Shown piece after piece: positions 5,912 through 12,816 of a DNA stretch of 15,207 nt. The translations under genes were made by a program, and so were the position numbers. The notes beneath the pieces are model-generated. The model saw only the letters and a list, made by a program, of their open reading frames with translations. It did not search any database and was not told where the DNA came from. How positions within the stretch are numbered: position 1 is the first letter of the stretch; every line of letters begins with the position of its first letter. Source of the stretch: an uncultured bacterium (GTDB lineage Bacteria > Pseudomonadota > Gammaproteobacteria > Burkholderiales > Burkholderiaceae_F); contig CAJMRV010000019.1 of NCBI GenBank assembly GCA_905215795.1, positions 1-15,207 on the forward strand, given 5' to 3'.

Positions 5912-7116
5912 CCTTTCTCGTCTGCGTCACATTGGGACGCACGTACTACTCGGACAGCGCCGAGGAGCTCTCGCTCCTGGTGAAGTCCGACGGACTCGAT
6001 CCCGTCGGCCTCATGGAGGCCAAGCGTGACAAGCCCGACCCCGCCTTCTTCCTCGGATCGGGCAAGGTCGACGAGCTCGGCGAACTCGCCAAGGAGCTCG
6101 ACTGCAGCGTCGTCGTCTTCGACGTGGCGCTCTCGGCCGCACAGCAGCGAAACATCGAACGCGCCATCGGCCTGCCGGTGCTCGACCGCACCCAGCTCAT
6201 CCTCGACATCTTCCGCGCGCGCGCGAAGAGCCGCGAGGGCAGGCTGCAGGTCGAGCTCGCCCAGCTCGAACACCTCTCCACGCGCCTCGTGCGCGGGTGG
6301 ACCCACCTTGAACGCCAGAGGGGCGGCCTCAGCAAGACGGGCGGCCCGGGCGAGAAGCAGATCGAACTCGACCGCCGCATGATCGGCGTGAGGATGAAGC
6401 AGCTGCGCGACCAGCTCAAGAAGCTCGACCGCCAGAGGCGCACCCAGCGCCGCTCCCGCACCCGCGGGGACGTGATGACGGTCTCGCTCGTCGGCTACAC
6501 CAACGCCGGCAAGTCCACGCTCTTCAACCGCCTGACGCGTGCCGAGGCCTACGCCGCCGACCAGCTCTTCGCGACGCTCGACACGACGTCCCGCCGCTGC
6601 TGGATCAACGACGACGTGAGCATCGTGGCGAGCGACACCGTGGGCTTCATCCGCGGTCTCCCCCACAAGCTCGTGGAGGCCTTCAAGTCCACGCTCGACG
6701 AGACGGTCCACGCCGACCTGCTCCTGCACGTCGTCGACGCCTCGAGTCCCGTCCGTGAGGACCAGATCCGCGAGGTCGACGCCGTCCTCGAGGAGATCCA
6801 CGCCGACGAGGCCCCGCAGATCCTCGTCTACAACAAGATCGACCGCGCCGGCTTCGAGCCCGAGATCATCCGTAATCCCGAGGGCCGCATCAAGGCCGTG
6901 TTCGTCTCCGCGCTGACGGGCGAGGGCATCGAGGAGCTCCGCTCCGCGATCGCCGAGTTCGCCGGCCAGTGGGCGGAGGCCACCGCCCCGGTGCCCCGCG
7001 AGCTCGAGGACTGGGAGCGCCCCGCCGAACCCGTCGAACCCGACGAGGACGAGCTCCTTCGCCGGGCCCTCGAGGAGGACGACATCTCGAACTTCATCGA
7101 GCGCCGCCGACGCTGA
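5896..7116 (+). CDS. hflX: GTPase HflX
   Basis: A ribosome-associated GTPase that splits or rescues stalled ribosomes under stress. It has 406 residues (E. coli 426). An N-terminal HflX domain comes first (RAFLVCVTLG onward, with FFLGSGKVDELGEL, DRTQLILDIFRARAKSREGRLQVELAQLEHLSTRL and the glycine-rich LSKTGGPGEKQIELDRR). The G domain follows: G1 GYTNAGKS at about 200-207, switch region FATLDTTSRR, G3 DTVGF at 247-251, NKID at 313-316, and SALTGEGIEEL near 338. The start is uncertain. No ATG lies between the hfq stop and residue 40, so GTG 5896 is the best candidate, but it has no clear ribosome site and sits inside a 24-base palindrome. The frame stays open upstream into hfq, with only ATT/ATC as alternatives. 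Followed by a strong terminator, so hflK is a separate unit. Confidence 0.95.
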   Translation: MDTSRAFLVCVTLGRTYYSDSAEELSLLVKSDGLDPVGLMEAKRDKPDPAFFLGSGKVDELGELAKELDCSVVVFDVALSAAQQRNIERAIGLPVLDRTQLILDIFRARAKSREGRLQVELAQLEHLSTRLVRGWTHLERQRGGLSKTGGPGEKQIELDRRMIGVRMKQLRDQLKKLDRQRRTQRRSRTRGDVMTVSLVGYTNAGKSTLFNRLTRAEAYAADQLFATLDTTSRRCWINDDVSIVASDTVGFIRGLPHKLVEAFKSTLDETVHADLLLHVVDASSPVREDQIREVDAVLEEIHADEAPQILVYNKIDRAGFEPEIIRNPEGRIKAVFVSALTGEGIEELRSAIAEFAGQWAEATAPVPRELEDWERPAEPVEPDEDELLRRALEEDDISNFIERRRR

Positions 7117-7136
7117 CGAGTCTGAAAGAGGACACG

Positions 7137-7186
7137 ATCCGGAGGAGCCGGGACCGCCATGGGCGGCCCACGACCTCCGGATTTTT
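7137..7186 (+). terminator. Intrinsic terminator of hflX
   Basis: A perfect outer stem ATCCGGAGG (7137-7145) / CCTCCGGAT (7174-7182) encloses an inner hairpin CCGCC/GGCGG around 7154-7166. It is followed directly by TTTTT (7182-7186), 20 bases after the hflX stop. It separates hfq-hflX from hflK-hflC. Confidence 0.88.
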
Positions 7187-7279
7187 GCATCCTGAAAAGT
7201 TTTTTAACGCATTTGTCCGCATGAAACGCTCCGCAAACGCCTTGAAACAACGGCGGGGCCCTTTCGGGGCGGTCAAAGT

Positions 7280-7288
7280 TGATACACT
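7280..7288 (+). promoter_or_regulatory. Extended -10 promoter of hflK-hflC
   Basis: TGATACACT is an extended -10 (TG, one base, TACACT at 7283-7288), the same hexamer as upstream of bamB. No good -35 is spaced correctly, which is acceptable for an extended -10. The hexamer is flanked by small inverted repeats (AAAGT/ACTTT and GTTGA/TCAAC, about 7276-7294), a possible operator. Between the terminator and here (7187-7279) I see no gene. Confidence 0.5.
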
Positions 7289-7297
7289 TTCAACATC

Positions 7298-7408
7298 GGG
7301 CGCCGTCGGCCCGGTCCCCTGCCCGGGGATGATGCCGACGGGGCGCCCGCGCCGCCCGTGTGCGGCGCACTTGTTCAAATACACAACGACCGGCGGCGAG
7401 TCCGCCGG
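7298..7408 (+). other. Three consecutive hairpins in the hflK leader
   Basis: Hairpin 1 (7298-7348) has a left arm GGGCGCCGTCGGC pairing with GCCGACGG and CGCCC on the right, with a two-G bulge and a further CCGG-type hairpin in the loop. Hairpin 2 (7349-7368) is a perfect GCGCCGC/GCGGCGC stem with a 6-base loop. Hairpin 3 (7390-7408) is a perfect CCGGCGG/CCGCCGG stem with loop CGAGT. The hflK ribosome site (AGGAG, 7414-7418) starts six bases after hairpin 3. No T-runs follow, so these are not terminators. Confidence 0.55.
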
Positions 7409-7428
7409 ACGCCAGGAGACCAACAGAC

Positions 7429-9006
7429 ATGGCCTTGAATGATCCCCAATGGGGTCGACGCCCCGAGGACGACGACAGGAAGGACGCCGGCGAACGCCGC
7501 GACGAACGTCCGGCCGGCGCCTCCGAGGACGACCGCAACCCGCGCCGCGACGACAGGAACCGTCCCGAGGACGGGCGCGACCGACGCGAACCGAACCGCG
7601 CCGACGGGCGTGATTCCGACGATCTGAACGCCGACATCGATGAACTCTGGAACCGTCTCGCCGACATGTTCGGCGGGCGCGGGGACAAGTCCCGCCCGAC
7701 CAACAGGAAGCCGGGCGGCAAGCTCCTCTCGCGCGACGACTTCAGCCAGGGCACCGGCCGCGGCGTCGAACGCGACGACCGCACCGCCGGCGACAGGGAC
7801 CGCGCGGGCCGCGATGAAGAGAACGGACCCTCGCCCGTCTTCGGACGCCGCGACGACGAGGAGGGCGCCAAGAACCCCTTCGTCTTCGAAATCCCCCGCC
7901 GCAGGAGTCCCAAGGCGGACGGCGGCGGACGCGGCAACGGCGGCGACGGCGGCGGATTCCTCGACCGCGTGCTCCGCGGCGGCGCCGCCACGCTCGTCTT
8001 CGGCGCACTCATGCTCTGGGGCGCCACGGGCTTCTACATCGTGCCCGAAGGCCAGGTCGGCGTCGTGACGACGTTCGGCAAGTACACGGCCACCACGGCC
8101 CCGGGCTTCCGCTGGCACATCCCCGTTCCGATCGAGAGCGTGCAGCTCGTCGACGTGAGCTCCGTGCGCACGATCGACATCGGCGGTCCGGGCCGCCTGC
8201 GTGAATCGCTCATGCTCACCGACGACGAGAACATCGTCGACATGAGCTTCTCCGTGCAGTACCGCATCCAGCCGGGCGGCGCGAGGGACTACGTCTTCAA
8301 CCTGAGGAGCCCCGACGAGACCGTCAAGCAGGTCGCCGAATCGGCGATGCGCGAGGTCGTGGGCCGCCGCACCATGGACTCGGTGCTCTTCGAGAGCAAG
8401 GCCGAGATCGCCAACGCCGTGCGCACCTCCATGCAGCAGATGCTCAACCGCTACAAGTCGGGCATCGAGGTGATGAGCGTGGCGATTCAGAACGCCCAGC
8501 CGCCCGAGCCCGTCCAGGCCGCGTTCAACGACGCGGTGAAGGCCGGTCAGGACCGTGAGCGCTCGATCAACCTCGGCGAGGCCTACAAGAACGCCATCCT
8601 GCCGAAGGCGCGGGGCACCGCGAGCCGTGTCAACGAGGAGGCTCTGGGCTATGCCGCCCGCGTGGTCGCCTCCGCCACCGGTGATGCGGACCGCTTCCGT
8701 TCGCTCTACGAACAGTACCGCCTCGCCCCCGAGGTGACGCGCGACCGCATGTACGTCGACGCCGTCAAGGACGTCCTCAAGAAGGTCACGAAGGTCTACG
8801 TCGACCAGAAGAACGGGTCGAACCTGCTCTACCTGCCGTTCGACAAGCTCGTCGGCGACGTGAAGAAGGCCGCCGAGAAGAGCGCGGCGGACGAGTTCAA
8901 CATCGACCCGGCCGACCTGCGCGAACCCGCGCCGTCCGCGTCGGGCGCCTCGCCGTCCCTCTCCCAGAACCCCTTCGGGCGCAGCAGCCTGAACCGTAAC
9001 CGCTGA
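7429..9006 (+). CDS. hflK: FtsH protease modulator HflK
   Basis: An SPFH/prohibitin-family inner-membrane protein that forms the periplasmic HflKC cage around the FtsH protease and limits its activity. It has 525 residues from ATG 7429 (AGGAG at 7414-7418). Layout: about 185 residues of highly charged, low-complexity Arg/Asp/Glu/Pro/Gly sequence, one membrane helix at about 186-204 (GAATLVFGALMLWGATGFYIV), then the SPFH domain beginning PEGQVGVVTTFGKY and a helical region, ending NPFGRSSLNRNR. E. coli HflK has 419 residues with only about 80 before its helix, so the cytoplasmic tail here is roughly doubled. An upstream in-frame GTG at 7360 would run through the leader hairpins and is unlikely. 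The hflC start follows the stop by 11 bases, consistent with equimolar production. Confidence 0.95.
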   Translation: MALNDPQWGRRPEDDDRKDAGERRDERPAGASEDDRNPRRDDRNRPEDGRDRREPNRADGRDSDDLNADIDELWNRLADMFGGRGDKSRPTNRKPGGKLLSRDDFSQGTGRGVERDDRTAGDRDRAGRDEENGPSPVFGRRDDEEGAKNPFVFEIPRRRSPKADGGGRGNGGDGGGFLDRVLRGGAATLVFGALMLWGATGFYIVPEGQVGVVTTFGKYTATTAPGFRWHIPVPIESVQLVDVSSVRTIDIGGPGRLRESLMLTDDENIVDMSFSVQYRIQPGGARDYVFNLRSPDETVKQVAESAMREVVGRRTMDSVLFESKAEIANAVRTSMQQMLNRYKSGIEVMSVAIQNAQPPEPVQAAFNDAVKAGQDRERSINLGEAYKNAILPKARGTASRVNEEALGYAARVVASATGDADRFRSLYEQYRLAPEVTRDRMYVDAVKDVLKKVTKVYVDQKNGSNLLYLPFDKLVGDVKKAAEKSAADEFNIDPADLREPAPSASGASPSLSQNPFGRSSLNRNR

Positions 9007-9017
9007 GGAAAACGACA

Positions 9018-9902
9018 ATGAAAAGAATCAGCTCTTTGGTGATCTTCCTCCTGGTCGCTCTCGGCCTGGTGAAGACCTGCATCTACACGGTCAACGAGCG
9101 TGAGTACGCGCTCGTGTTCGCCCTGGGCGAACTCAAGACCGTCGAGAACGCGCCGGGCATCCACTTCAAGCTTCCGCCGCCGCTCCAGAACGTCGTCTAC
9201 CTCGACAAGCGCGTGCTGAACCTCGACCTCTCCGCTGCGGACCTCGTCCAGACCAGTGAGAAGAAGAACCTCCTGATCGACACGTTCGTCAAGTGGCGCA
9301 TCGACGATCCGCGCCTGTACTGGGTGAGTTTCCAGGGCAGCGAGCCCGCGGCCGAGAACCGCCTCTCGCAGCTCCTCAGGGACGTCCTCAACGTGGTCGT
9401 CAACAAGCGCACCGTCAACCAGATCACGAGCTCGCAGCGTGAGCGCGCGATGATCGAGATCCGTGAGATGCTCCAGGAACGCGTCAAGGACGTCGGCATC
9501 GGCATCGTCGACGTGCGCATGAAGCGCGTGGACTTCACGCCCGAGATCAGCGAGTCGGTGTTCCGCCGCATGGAGGCCGAGCGCAAGCGCGTGGCCAGCG
9601 AGGAACGAAGCAAGGGCAACGCCCAGGCCGAACGCATCCGTGCTGAAGCCGACCGCGAGAGCGAGGTGATCCTCGCCGAGGCGTACCGCGACGCCCAGAA
9701 GATCAAGGGTGAGGGCGACGCCAAGGCGGCCGCCATCTACGCGAAGGCCTACAACCTCGATCCGGGCTTCGCCCGCTTCGTGAGGAGCATCCAGGCCTAC
9801 CGCGAGAGCTTCGCCGACAAGAGCGACGTCATGGTCCTCGATCCGTCGACGACGTTCTTCAAGTACTTCCAGGACGACAAGGTCCCGCCGGCCGCCAAGT
9901 AA
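9018..9902 (+). CDS. hflC: FtsH protease modulator HflC
   Basis: Partner of HflK in the membrane complex regulating FtsH. It has 294 residues (E. coli 334). An N-terminal membrane helix spans about residues 4-20 (ISSLVIFLLVALGLV). The SPFH domain follows, with the typical YTVNEREYALVFALGELKTV and PGIHFKLPPPLQNVVYLDKRVLNLD. A long charged helix (FRRMEAERKRVASEERSKGNAQAERIRAEADRESEVILAEAYRDAQKIKGEGDAKAAAIYAKAY) is followed by a C-terminal segment FYKSIQAY-like (here FVRSIQAYRESF). A ribosome site AGGA overlaps the hflK stop (about 9006-9010), seven bases from the ATG, indicating translational coupling. The tail after DPSTTFFKYF is short. Confidence 0.96.
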   Translation: MKRISSLVIFLLVALGLVKTCIYTVNEREYALVFALGELKTVENAPGIHFKLPPPLQNVVYLDKRVLNLDLSAADLVQTSEKKNLLIDTFVKWRIDDPRLYWVSFQGSEPAAENRLSQLLRDVLNVVVNKRTVNQITSSQRERAMIEIREMLQERVKDVGIGIVDVRMKRVDFTPEISESVFRRMEAERKRVASEERSKGNAQAERIRAEADRESEVILAEAYRDAQKIKGEGDAKAAAIYAKAYNLDPGFARFVRSIQAYRESFADKSDVMVLDPSTTFFKYFQDDKVPPAAK

Positions 9903-9924
9903 GGCCGCGGGCACGATCCCGGAC

Positions 9925-9953
9925 GGGGGCGCACGGCAGGGCCGCGCGCCCCC
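9925..9953 (+). other. Hairpin between hflC and the DUF2065 gene
   Basis: Perfect 8-base arms GGGGGCGC (9925-9932) and GCGCCCCC (9946-9953) with a 13-base loop lie 22 bases after the hflC stop. No T-run follows (ACGTTGATTC), so it is at most a weak terminator. It could stabilise the hflKC end or reduce read-through into the next gene. Confidence 0.4.
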
Positions 9954-9998
9954 ACGTTGATTCATGAGTGACAGAGTTCAAGAAAAGGAGTAGGACTG

Positions 9999-10187
9999 AT
10001 GGAAGGTTCCGACGTGGTTTTCCTCGCCCTGGGGTGGTATCTGATCATCGAGGGCTTCGGCCCGATGGTCGTTCCGCAACGCTGGCGGGAGTCGGTGAGC
10101 CGCCTCTCGAAGCTCCCCGACGGCGCCCTGCGCCTCTTCGGCATGGTGTTCGTCGTACTGGGATTAATACTCGTCTGGAGCATTTAA
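9999..10187 (+). CDS. DUF2065 family small inner-membrane protein
   Basis: A 62-residue protein with two hydrophobic helices (about residues 6-24 and 44-61) separated by a basic segment MVVPQRWRESVSRLSKLPDGALRLFG. The family phrases LGWYLIIEGFGPMVVPQRWR and GALRLFGMVFVVLGLILVW match DUF2065, whose E. coli member YjeT is encoded between hflC and purA. The position here is equivalent. Its function is unknown; conserved linkage with hflKC suggests a membrane role. Start ATG 9999 has a strong AAGGAG at 9985-9990. A longer open frame (9968-10225) overlaps it in another phase and is not coding. Confidence 0.9.
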   Translation: MEGSDVVFLALGWYLIIEGFGPMVVPQRWRESVSRLSKLPDGALRLFGMVFVVLGLILVWSI

Positions 10188-10219
10188 CCCCCTCGGGAGC
10201 ACTCTGCTCCACGGACTTC

Positions 10220-10228
10220 TGTTAAACT
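10220..10228 (+). promoter_or_regulatory. Candidate extended -10 promoter of the hisZ-like gene
   Basis: TGTTAAACT (TG, one base, TAAACT at 10223-10228) lies 33 bases after the DUF2065 stop. A 6-pair hairpin GGAGCA/TGCTCC (10196-10210) sits just upstream. No well-spaced -35 is visible. The 127 bases from here to the gene contain only small stems such as GCGTC/GACGC at 10275-10290. Confidence 0.4.
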
Positions 10229-10355
10229 TAATGGTCGTAGTGCTTACGGGCATGCCCATCGTCGTGACGAAAAGGCGTCTTATCGGACGCGACGTCGTGC
10301 GAGGGAGAACCCTGAGGCATTTTCCACACTTCTTCAATTTTCAAGTCGTTTTTCA

Positions 10356-11198
10356 ATGAGCTGGTCGTCATCAGATCAAACTGATGCACACGGCCCGCGT
10401 ACCGCGCCCGCGGACGCGGAGCTGCTAGGCGCCGTCCTGGACGCTCTGACCCGGCGTGGTTACGAGTGGTCCGACGCACCCGCACCGAGCTTGACCGACA
10501 AGCCCGGGGACGTTCTGGAACCTACTGAAACGGAAGACGACTCCTCCAAACGCGTGCGCCGCACCGTCCATCTGGACGTCGTCGGCCCGCAATCGCCTTT
10601 TTATCCCCAGCTCAAGCGTGATTCTCATGCCCTGACGATCTCCGTCGAGGGCGGCCGTCTCGTCGACGCCGAAGTCGAGCTCCTCGACCTGGCGCGGGCG
10701 CTCCTTGTGTTCGCCCCCGACGACGAGCCCGTGCTCGAGGCCACCGACGTGCGCGTGATCCGCTCCCTCGTGGACACCTCAGGTCTGGATGCCCAGGGCC
10801 GCGACTGGCTGATGGTCGTGCTGCGCGAACGCGACAAGGTGGCCCTCGCCTCCGTGCTCGGAGCCGCCGACGGCGCCGTCTCCCGCGCGCTCTGTGCGAT
10901 CCTCGAGAATCCCAACGATCCGAAGCTCCTCCGGGGGCTCGCGCAGATCCCCGTCGCCTCGCCCGAATTCAAGGCGGGCGTGGCGCATCTGGGCGAACTC
11001 GAGGAGAGGCTCGGAGGCGCCGTGAGGCTCAACCTCGCGGACCTCTATGGAATGCGCACCCTGACGGGGCTCTCCTTCGCGGCCCGCTGCCGCGACGGGC
11101 GGATCCTCCTTCGGGGCGGCACCTTCCTCGAGGAGGGAGTTGAAAAAGTGTCTCTGACGTATTTCTTGTCCGGAGCCCCGACGCTCCAGGACGCCTGA
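10356..11198 (+). CDS. hisZ: Shortened HisZ-like protein (ATP phosphoribosyltransferase regulatory subunit family)
   Basis: 280 residues, against about 385 for ordinary HisZ, a HisS paralogue that pairs with short HisG in the first step of histidine synthesis. The C-terminal half aligns by eye with HisZ: VIRSLVDTSGLDAQGRDWLMVVLRERD, a helical segment, then LNLADLYGMRTLTGLSF (N226 onward) against the family's DLADLRGYHYHTGVVF, and LLRGGTF against ARGGRYD. The N-terminal part keeps only ELLGAVLDALTRRGYEW; the synthetase-like motif 1 and motif 2 region is missing, replaced by a short acidic stretch. The His-binding residues of YHTG and GGRYD are not conserved, so histidine sensing may be lost. 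Context (between DUF2065 and purA) is the normal hisZ locus in Burkholderiales. Start ATG 10356 has no clear ribosome site, and no other start exists upstream in frame. There are no stops or frameshift, so it appears maintained rather than broken. It may no longer act with HisG. Confidence 0.7.
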   Translation: MSWSSSDQTDAHGPRTAPADAELLGAVLDALTRRGYEWSDAPAPSLTDKPGDVLEPTETEDDSSKRVRRTVHLDVVGPQSPFYPQLKRDSHALTISVEGGRLVDAEVELLDLARALLVFAPDDEPVLEATDVRVIRSLVDTSGLDAQGRDWLMVVLRERDKVALASVLGAADGAVSRALCAILENPNDPKLLRGLAQIPVASPEFKAGVAHLGELEERLGGAVRLNLADLYGMRTLTGLSFAARCRDGRILLRGGTFLEEGVEKVSLTYFLSGAPTLQDA

Positions 11199-11206
11199 TT
11201 TTTTTT
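11168..11206 (+). terminator. Possible terminator at the end of the hisZ-like gene
   Basis: The last coding bases form a stem, GTCCGGAGC (11168-11176) with GCTCC and GGAC (11183-11192, one bulged A). This is followed after six bases, which include the stop codon, by eight T residues (11199-11206). The gap between stem and T-tract is longer than ideal. A smaller CAGG/CCTG stem (11187-11197) abuts the T-run and could serve instead. Confidence 0.42.
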
Positions 11207-11214
11207 CATGCCGG

Positions 11215-11234
11215 CGGACGTCCCCCGACGTCCG
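11215..11234 (+). other. Hairpin in the purA leader
   Basis: Perfect 8-base arms CGGACGTC (11215-11222) and GACGTCCG (11227-11234) with loop CCCC lie about 75 bases before the purA ATG. No T-run follows. I found no convincing promoter between 11207 and 11308, so purA may depend on read-through or on a promoter I cannot recognise. Confidence 0.5.
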
Positions 11235-11308
11235 TCCGGAAGCCATGGATGGATCCGGCCCCGACATCGAGGGCCTCATCCACCATTTACAGACAAAGGG
11301 AAATCCAA

Positions 11309-12607
11309 ATGGCCAAGAATGTGGTTGTGGTCGGCGCCCAGTGGGGTGACGAAGGCAAGGGTAAGATCGTTGACTGGCTCACCGAGCAGGTCACGGGCGT
11401 GGTCCGCTTCAACGGCGGTCACAACGCGGGTCACACCCTCGTTATCAACGGCAAGAAGACTATTCTCCGCCTCATTCCGTCCGGGATCATGCATCCCACC
11501 TCGACGTGCTACCTCGGCAACGGCGTCGTGTTCAGCCCCGAAGCGTTCTTCCGCGAAGTCGACGAACTCATCGCCTGCGGCGTGCCCGACGTCGAGAAGC
11601 GCCTGCGCGTCTCCGGCAACGCCTCGCTGATCATGCCCTACCACGTCGCCCTCGACCATGCCCGTGAAGCCGCCGCCGGCGACAACAAGATCGGCACGAC
11701 GGGCCGCGGCATCGGCCCGGCCTACGAAGACAAGGTCGCCCGCCGCACCGTGCGCGTCGCCGACCTCTTCGACCCGGCCCGCTTCGCCAAGCGCGTCCGC
11801 GAAGTGCTCGAATACCACAACTTCGTCCTCAAGAACTACCTCAAGGCCGAACCGCTCGATCCGGAAAAGGTCATCAACGACGCCCTCGGCTTCGCCGAAC
11901 GTCTCCGTCCGATGGTCTGCGACGTCTCCGAGACGATCAACCACCTCATGGACAAGGGCGAGCAGTTCCTCTTCGAAGGCGCCCAGGGCTCCATGCTTGA
12001 CATCGACCACGGCACGTACCCGTACGTGACGAGCTCGAACACCGTCGCGGGTTCCGCCTGCGCCGGCGCCGGCGTCGGTCCGCACCGCCTCAACTACGTG
12101 CTCGGCATCACCAAGGCCTACTGCACCCGCGTCGGCGAAGGTCCCTTCCCGACCGAACTGCACTGCGCCATGGGTGACCACCTGCGCGAAAAGGGCAACG
12201 AATTCGGCGCCGTAACGGGTCGTCCGCGCCGCTGCGGCTGGTTCGATGGTCCCGCCCTTCGCCGCGCCGTTGAAATCAACGGCCTCACGGGTCTGGCGAT
12301 CATGAAGCTCGACGTGCTCGACGGCATGGAAACCGTCAAGCTCGGCGTGGGCTACAAGTACAAGGGCGAGGTCGTCACCTCGATGCCCTCCGGCGCCGCC
12401 GCCCTCAACGAGTGCGAACCCGTCTACGAGGAATTCCCCGGCTGGACCCAGTCCACGTTCGGCGTGACCAAGTGGGAGGACCTCCCTGAATCGGCCCGCA
12501 GCTACCTCAAGCGCCTCTCCGAAGTCGCCGGCTGCCCGATCGCCCTCGTCTCGACTGGTCCGGACCGCGATCAGACGATCCTCTACACGAACCCGTTCGC
12601 CGACTAA
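11309..12607 (+). CDS. purA: Adenylosuccinate synthetase
   Basis: A cytosolic enzyme joining IMP and aspartate with GTP to form adenylosuccinate, the committed step to AMP. It has 432 residues, matching the family. Visible motifs: VGAQWGDEGKGKIVDWL with catalytic D14, the GGHNAGHT motif with H42 (E. coli D13 and H41), GTTGRGIGPAYEDK starting at 129, EGAQGSMLDIDHGTYPYVTSSN, TKAYCTRVGEGPFPTEL, GRPRRCGWFD, MKLDVLDG (usually TKLDVLDG) and the C-terminal VSTGPDRDQTI. Start ATG 11309 has AAAGGGA at 11295-11301. An in-frame ATG at 11249 would add 20 residues unlike PurA. It is followed by a candidate terminator at 12644-12691. Codon use is strongly biased, consistent with high expression. Confidence 0.98.
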   Translation: MAKNVVVVGAQWGDEGKGKIVDWLTEQVTGVVRFNGGHNAGHTLVINGKKTILRLIPSGIMHPTSTCYLGNGVVFSPEAFFREVDELIACGVPDVEKRLRVSGNASLIMPYHVALDHAREAAAGDNKIGTTGRGIGPAYEDKVARRTVRVADLFDPARFAKRVREVLEYHNFVLKNYLKAEPLDPEKVINDALGFAERLRPMVCDVSETINHLMDKGEQFLFEGAQGSMLDIDHGTYPYVTSSNTVAGSACAGAGVGPHRLNYVLGITKAYCTRVGEGPFPTELHCAMGDHLREKGNEFGAVTGRPRRCGWFDGPALRRAVEINGLTGLAIMKLDVLDGMETVKLGVGYKYKGEVVTSMPSGAAALNECEPVYEEFPGWTQSTFGVTKWEDLPESARSYLKRLSEVAGCPIALVSTGPDRDQTILYTNPFAD

Positions 12608-12643
12608 TAGCCGCTATCGGGTGAGAAGGCGGGATCCCGCTTT

Positions 12644-12691
12644 CCTCCGTGCCCCGCAGGGGTTCCGGAGGACGGGGTCCCCTTACTTTTT
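12644..12691 (+). terminator. Probable terminator of purA
   Basis: A two-tier stem, CCTCCG (12644-12649) / CGGAGG (12666-12671) with inner CCCC/GGGG around GCA, is followed by a small GGGG T CCCC element and then TTTTT (12687-12691). It begins 36 bases after the purA stop. A 12-base palindrome GCGGGATCCCGC (12629-12640) precedes it. The T-tract is about 15 bases beyond the main stem, so the active stem may be the smaller one. Confidence 0.5.
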
Positions 12692-12711
12692 AAAGCATCC
12701 CCCCGTCCGGC

Positions 12712-12740
12712 GAGACAAACCCCGCTGATTGCGTTAAAAT
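12712..12740 (+). promoter_or_regulatory. Promoter of the phosphoribosyltransferase gene
   Basis: -35-like GAGACA (12712-12717; four of six consensus bases) and -10 TAAAAT (12735-12740; five of six) are spaced by exactly 17 bases. They follow the purA terminator and precede the next start codon by 76 bases. Confidence 0.6.
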
Positions 12741-12772
12741 CGCGGATTCGGTCGAGGCCGGAAATCGGAGGC

Positions 12773-12798
12773 CCCCAACGGGGTTGTTCTTTTTTTTT
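12773..12798 (+). promoter_or_regulatory. Hairpin plus nine-T run in the phosphoribosyltransferase leader
   Basis: CCCC (12773-12776), loop AAC, GGGG (12780-12783), six bases, then nine consecutive T residues (12790-12798), all between the promoter and the ATG at 12817. The layout resembles a leader terminator/attenuator, but the stem is only four pairs and is offset from the T-run. The U-rich stretch could alternatively help ribosome binding, since no Shine-Dalgarno is visible. Confidence 0.4.
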
Positions 12799-12816
12799 AT
12801 CCAGATTCATCGAACA

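Noticed and set aside
9968..10225. An 85-codon frame overlapping the DUF2065 gene
   Set aside because: It is a different phase from the recognisable DUF2065 protein, which has a strong ribosome site.
11249..11308. 20-residue N-terminal extension of PurA
   Set aside because: The added sequence is not PurA-like, and the canonical MAKNVVVVGAQWGDEGKGK start has an adequate ribosome site.
12629..12640. GCGGGATCCCGC palindrome after purA as a terminator
   Set aside because: Only a 4-pair stem is possible as RNA, and just three T residues follow; the larger structure downstream is a better candidate.
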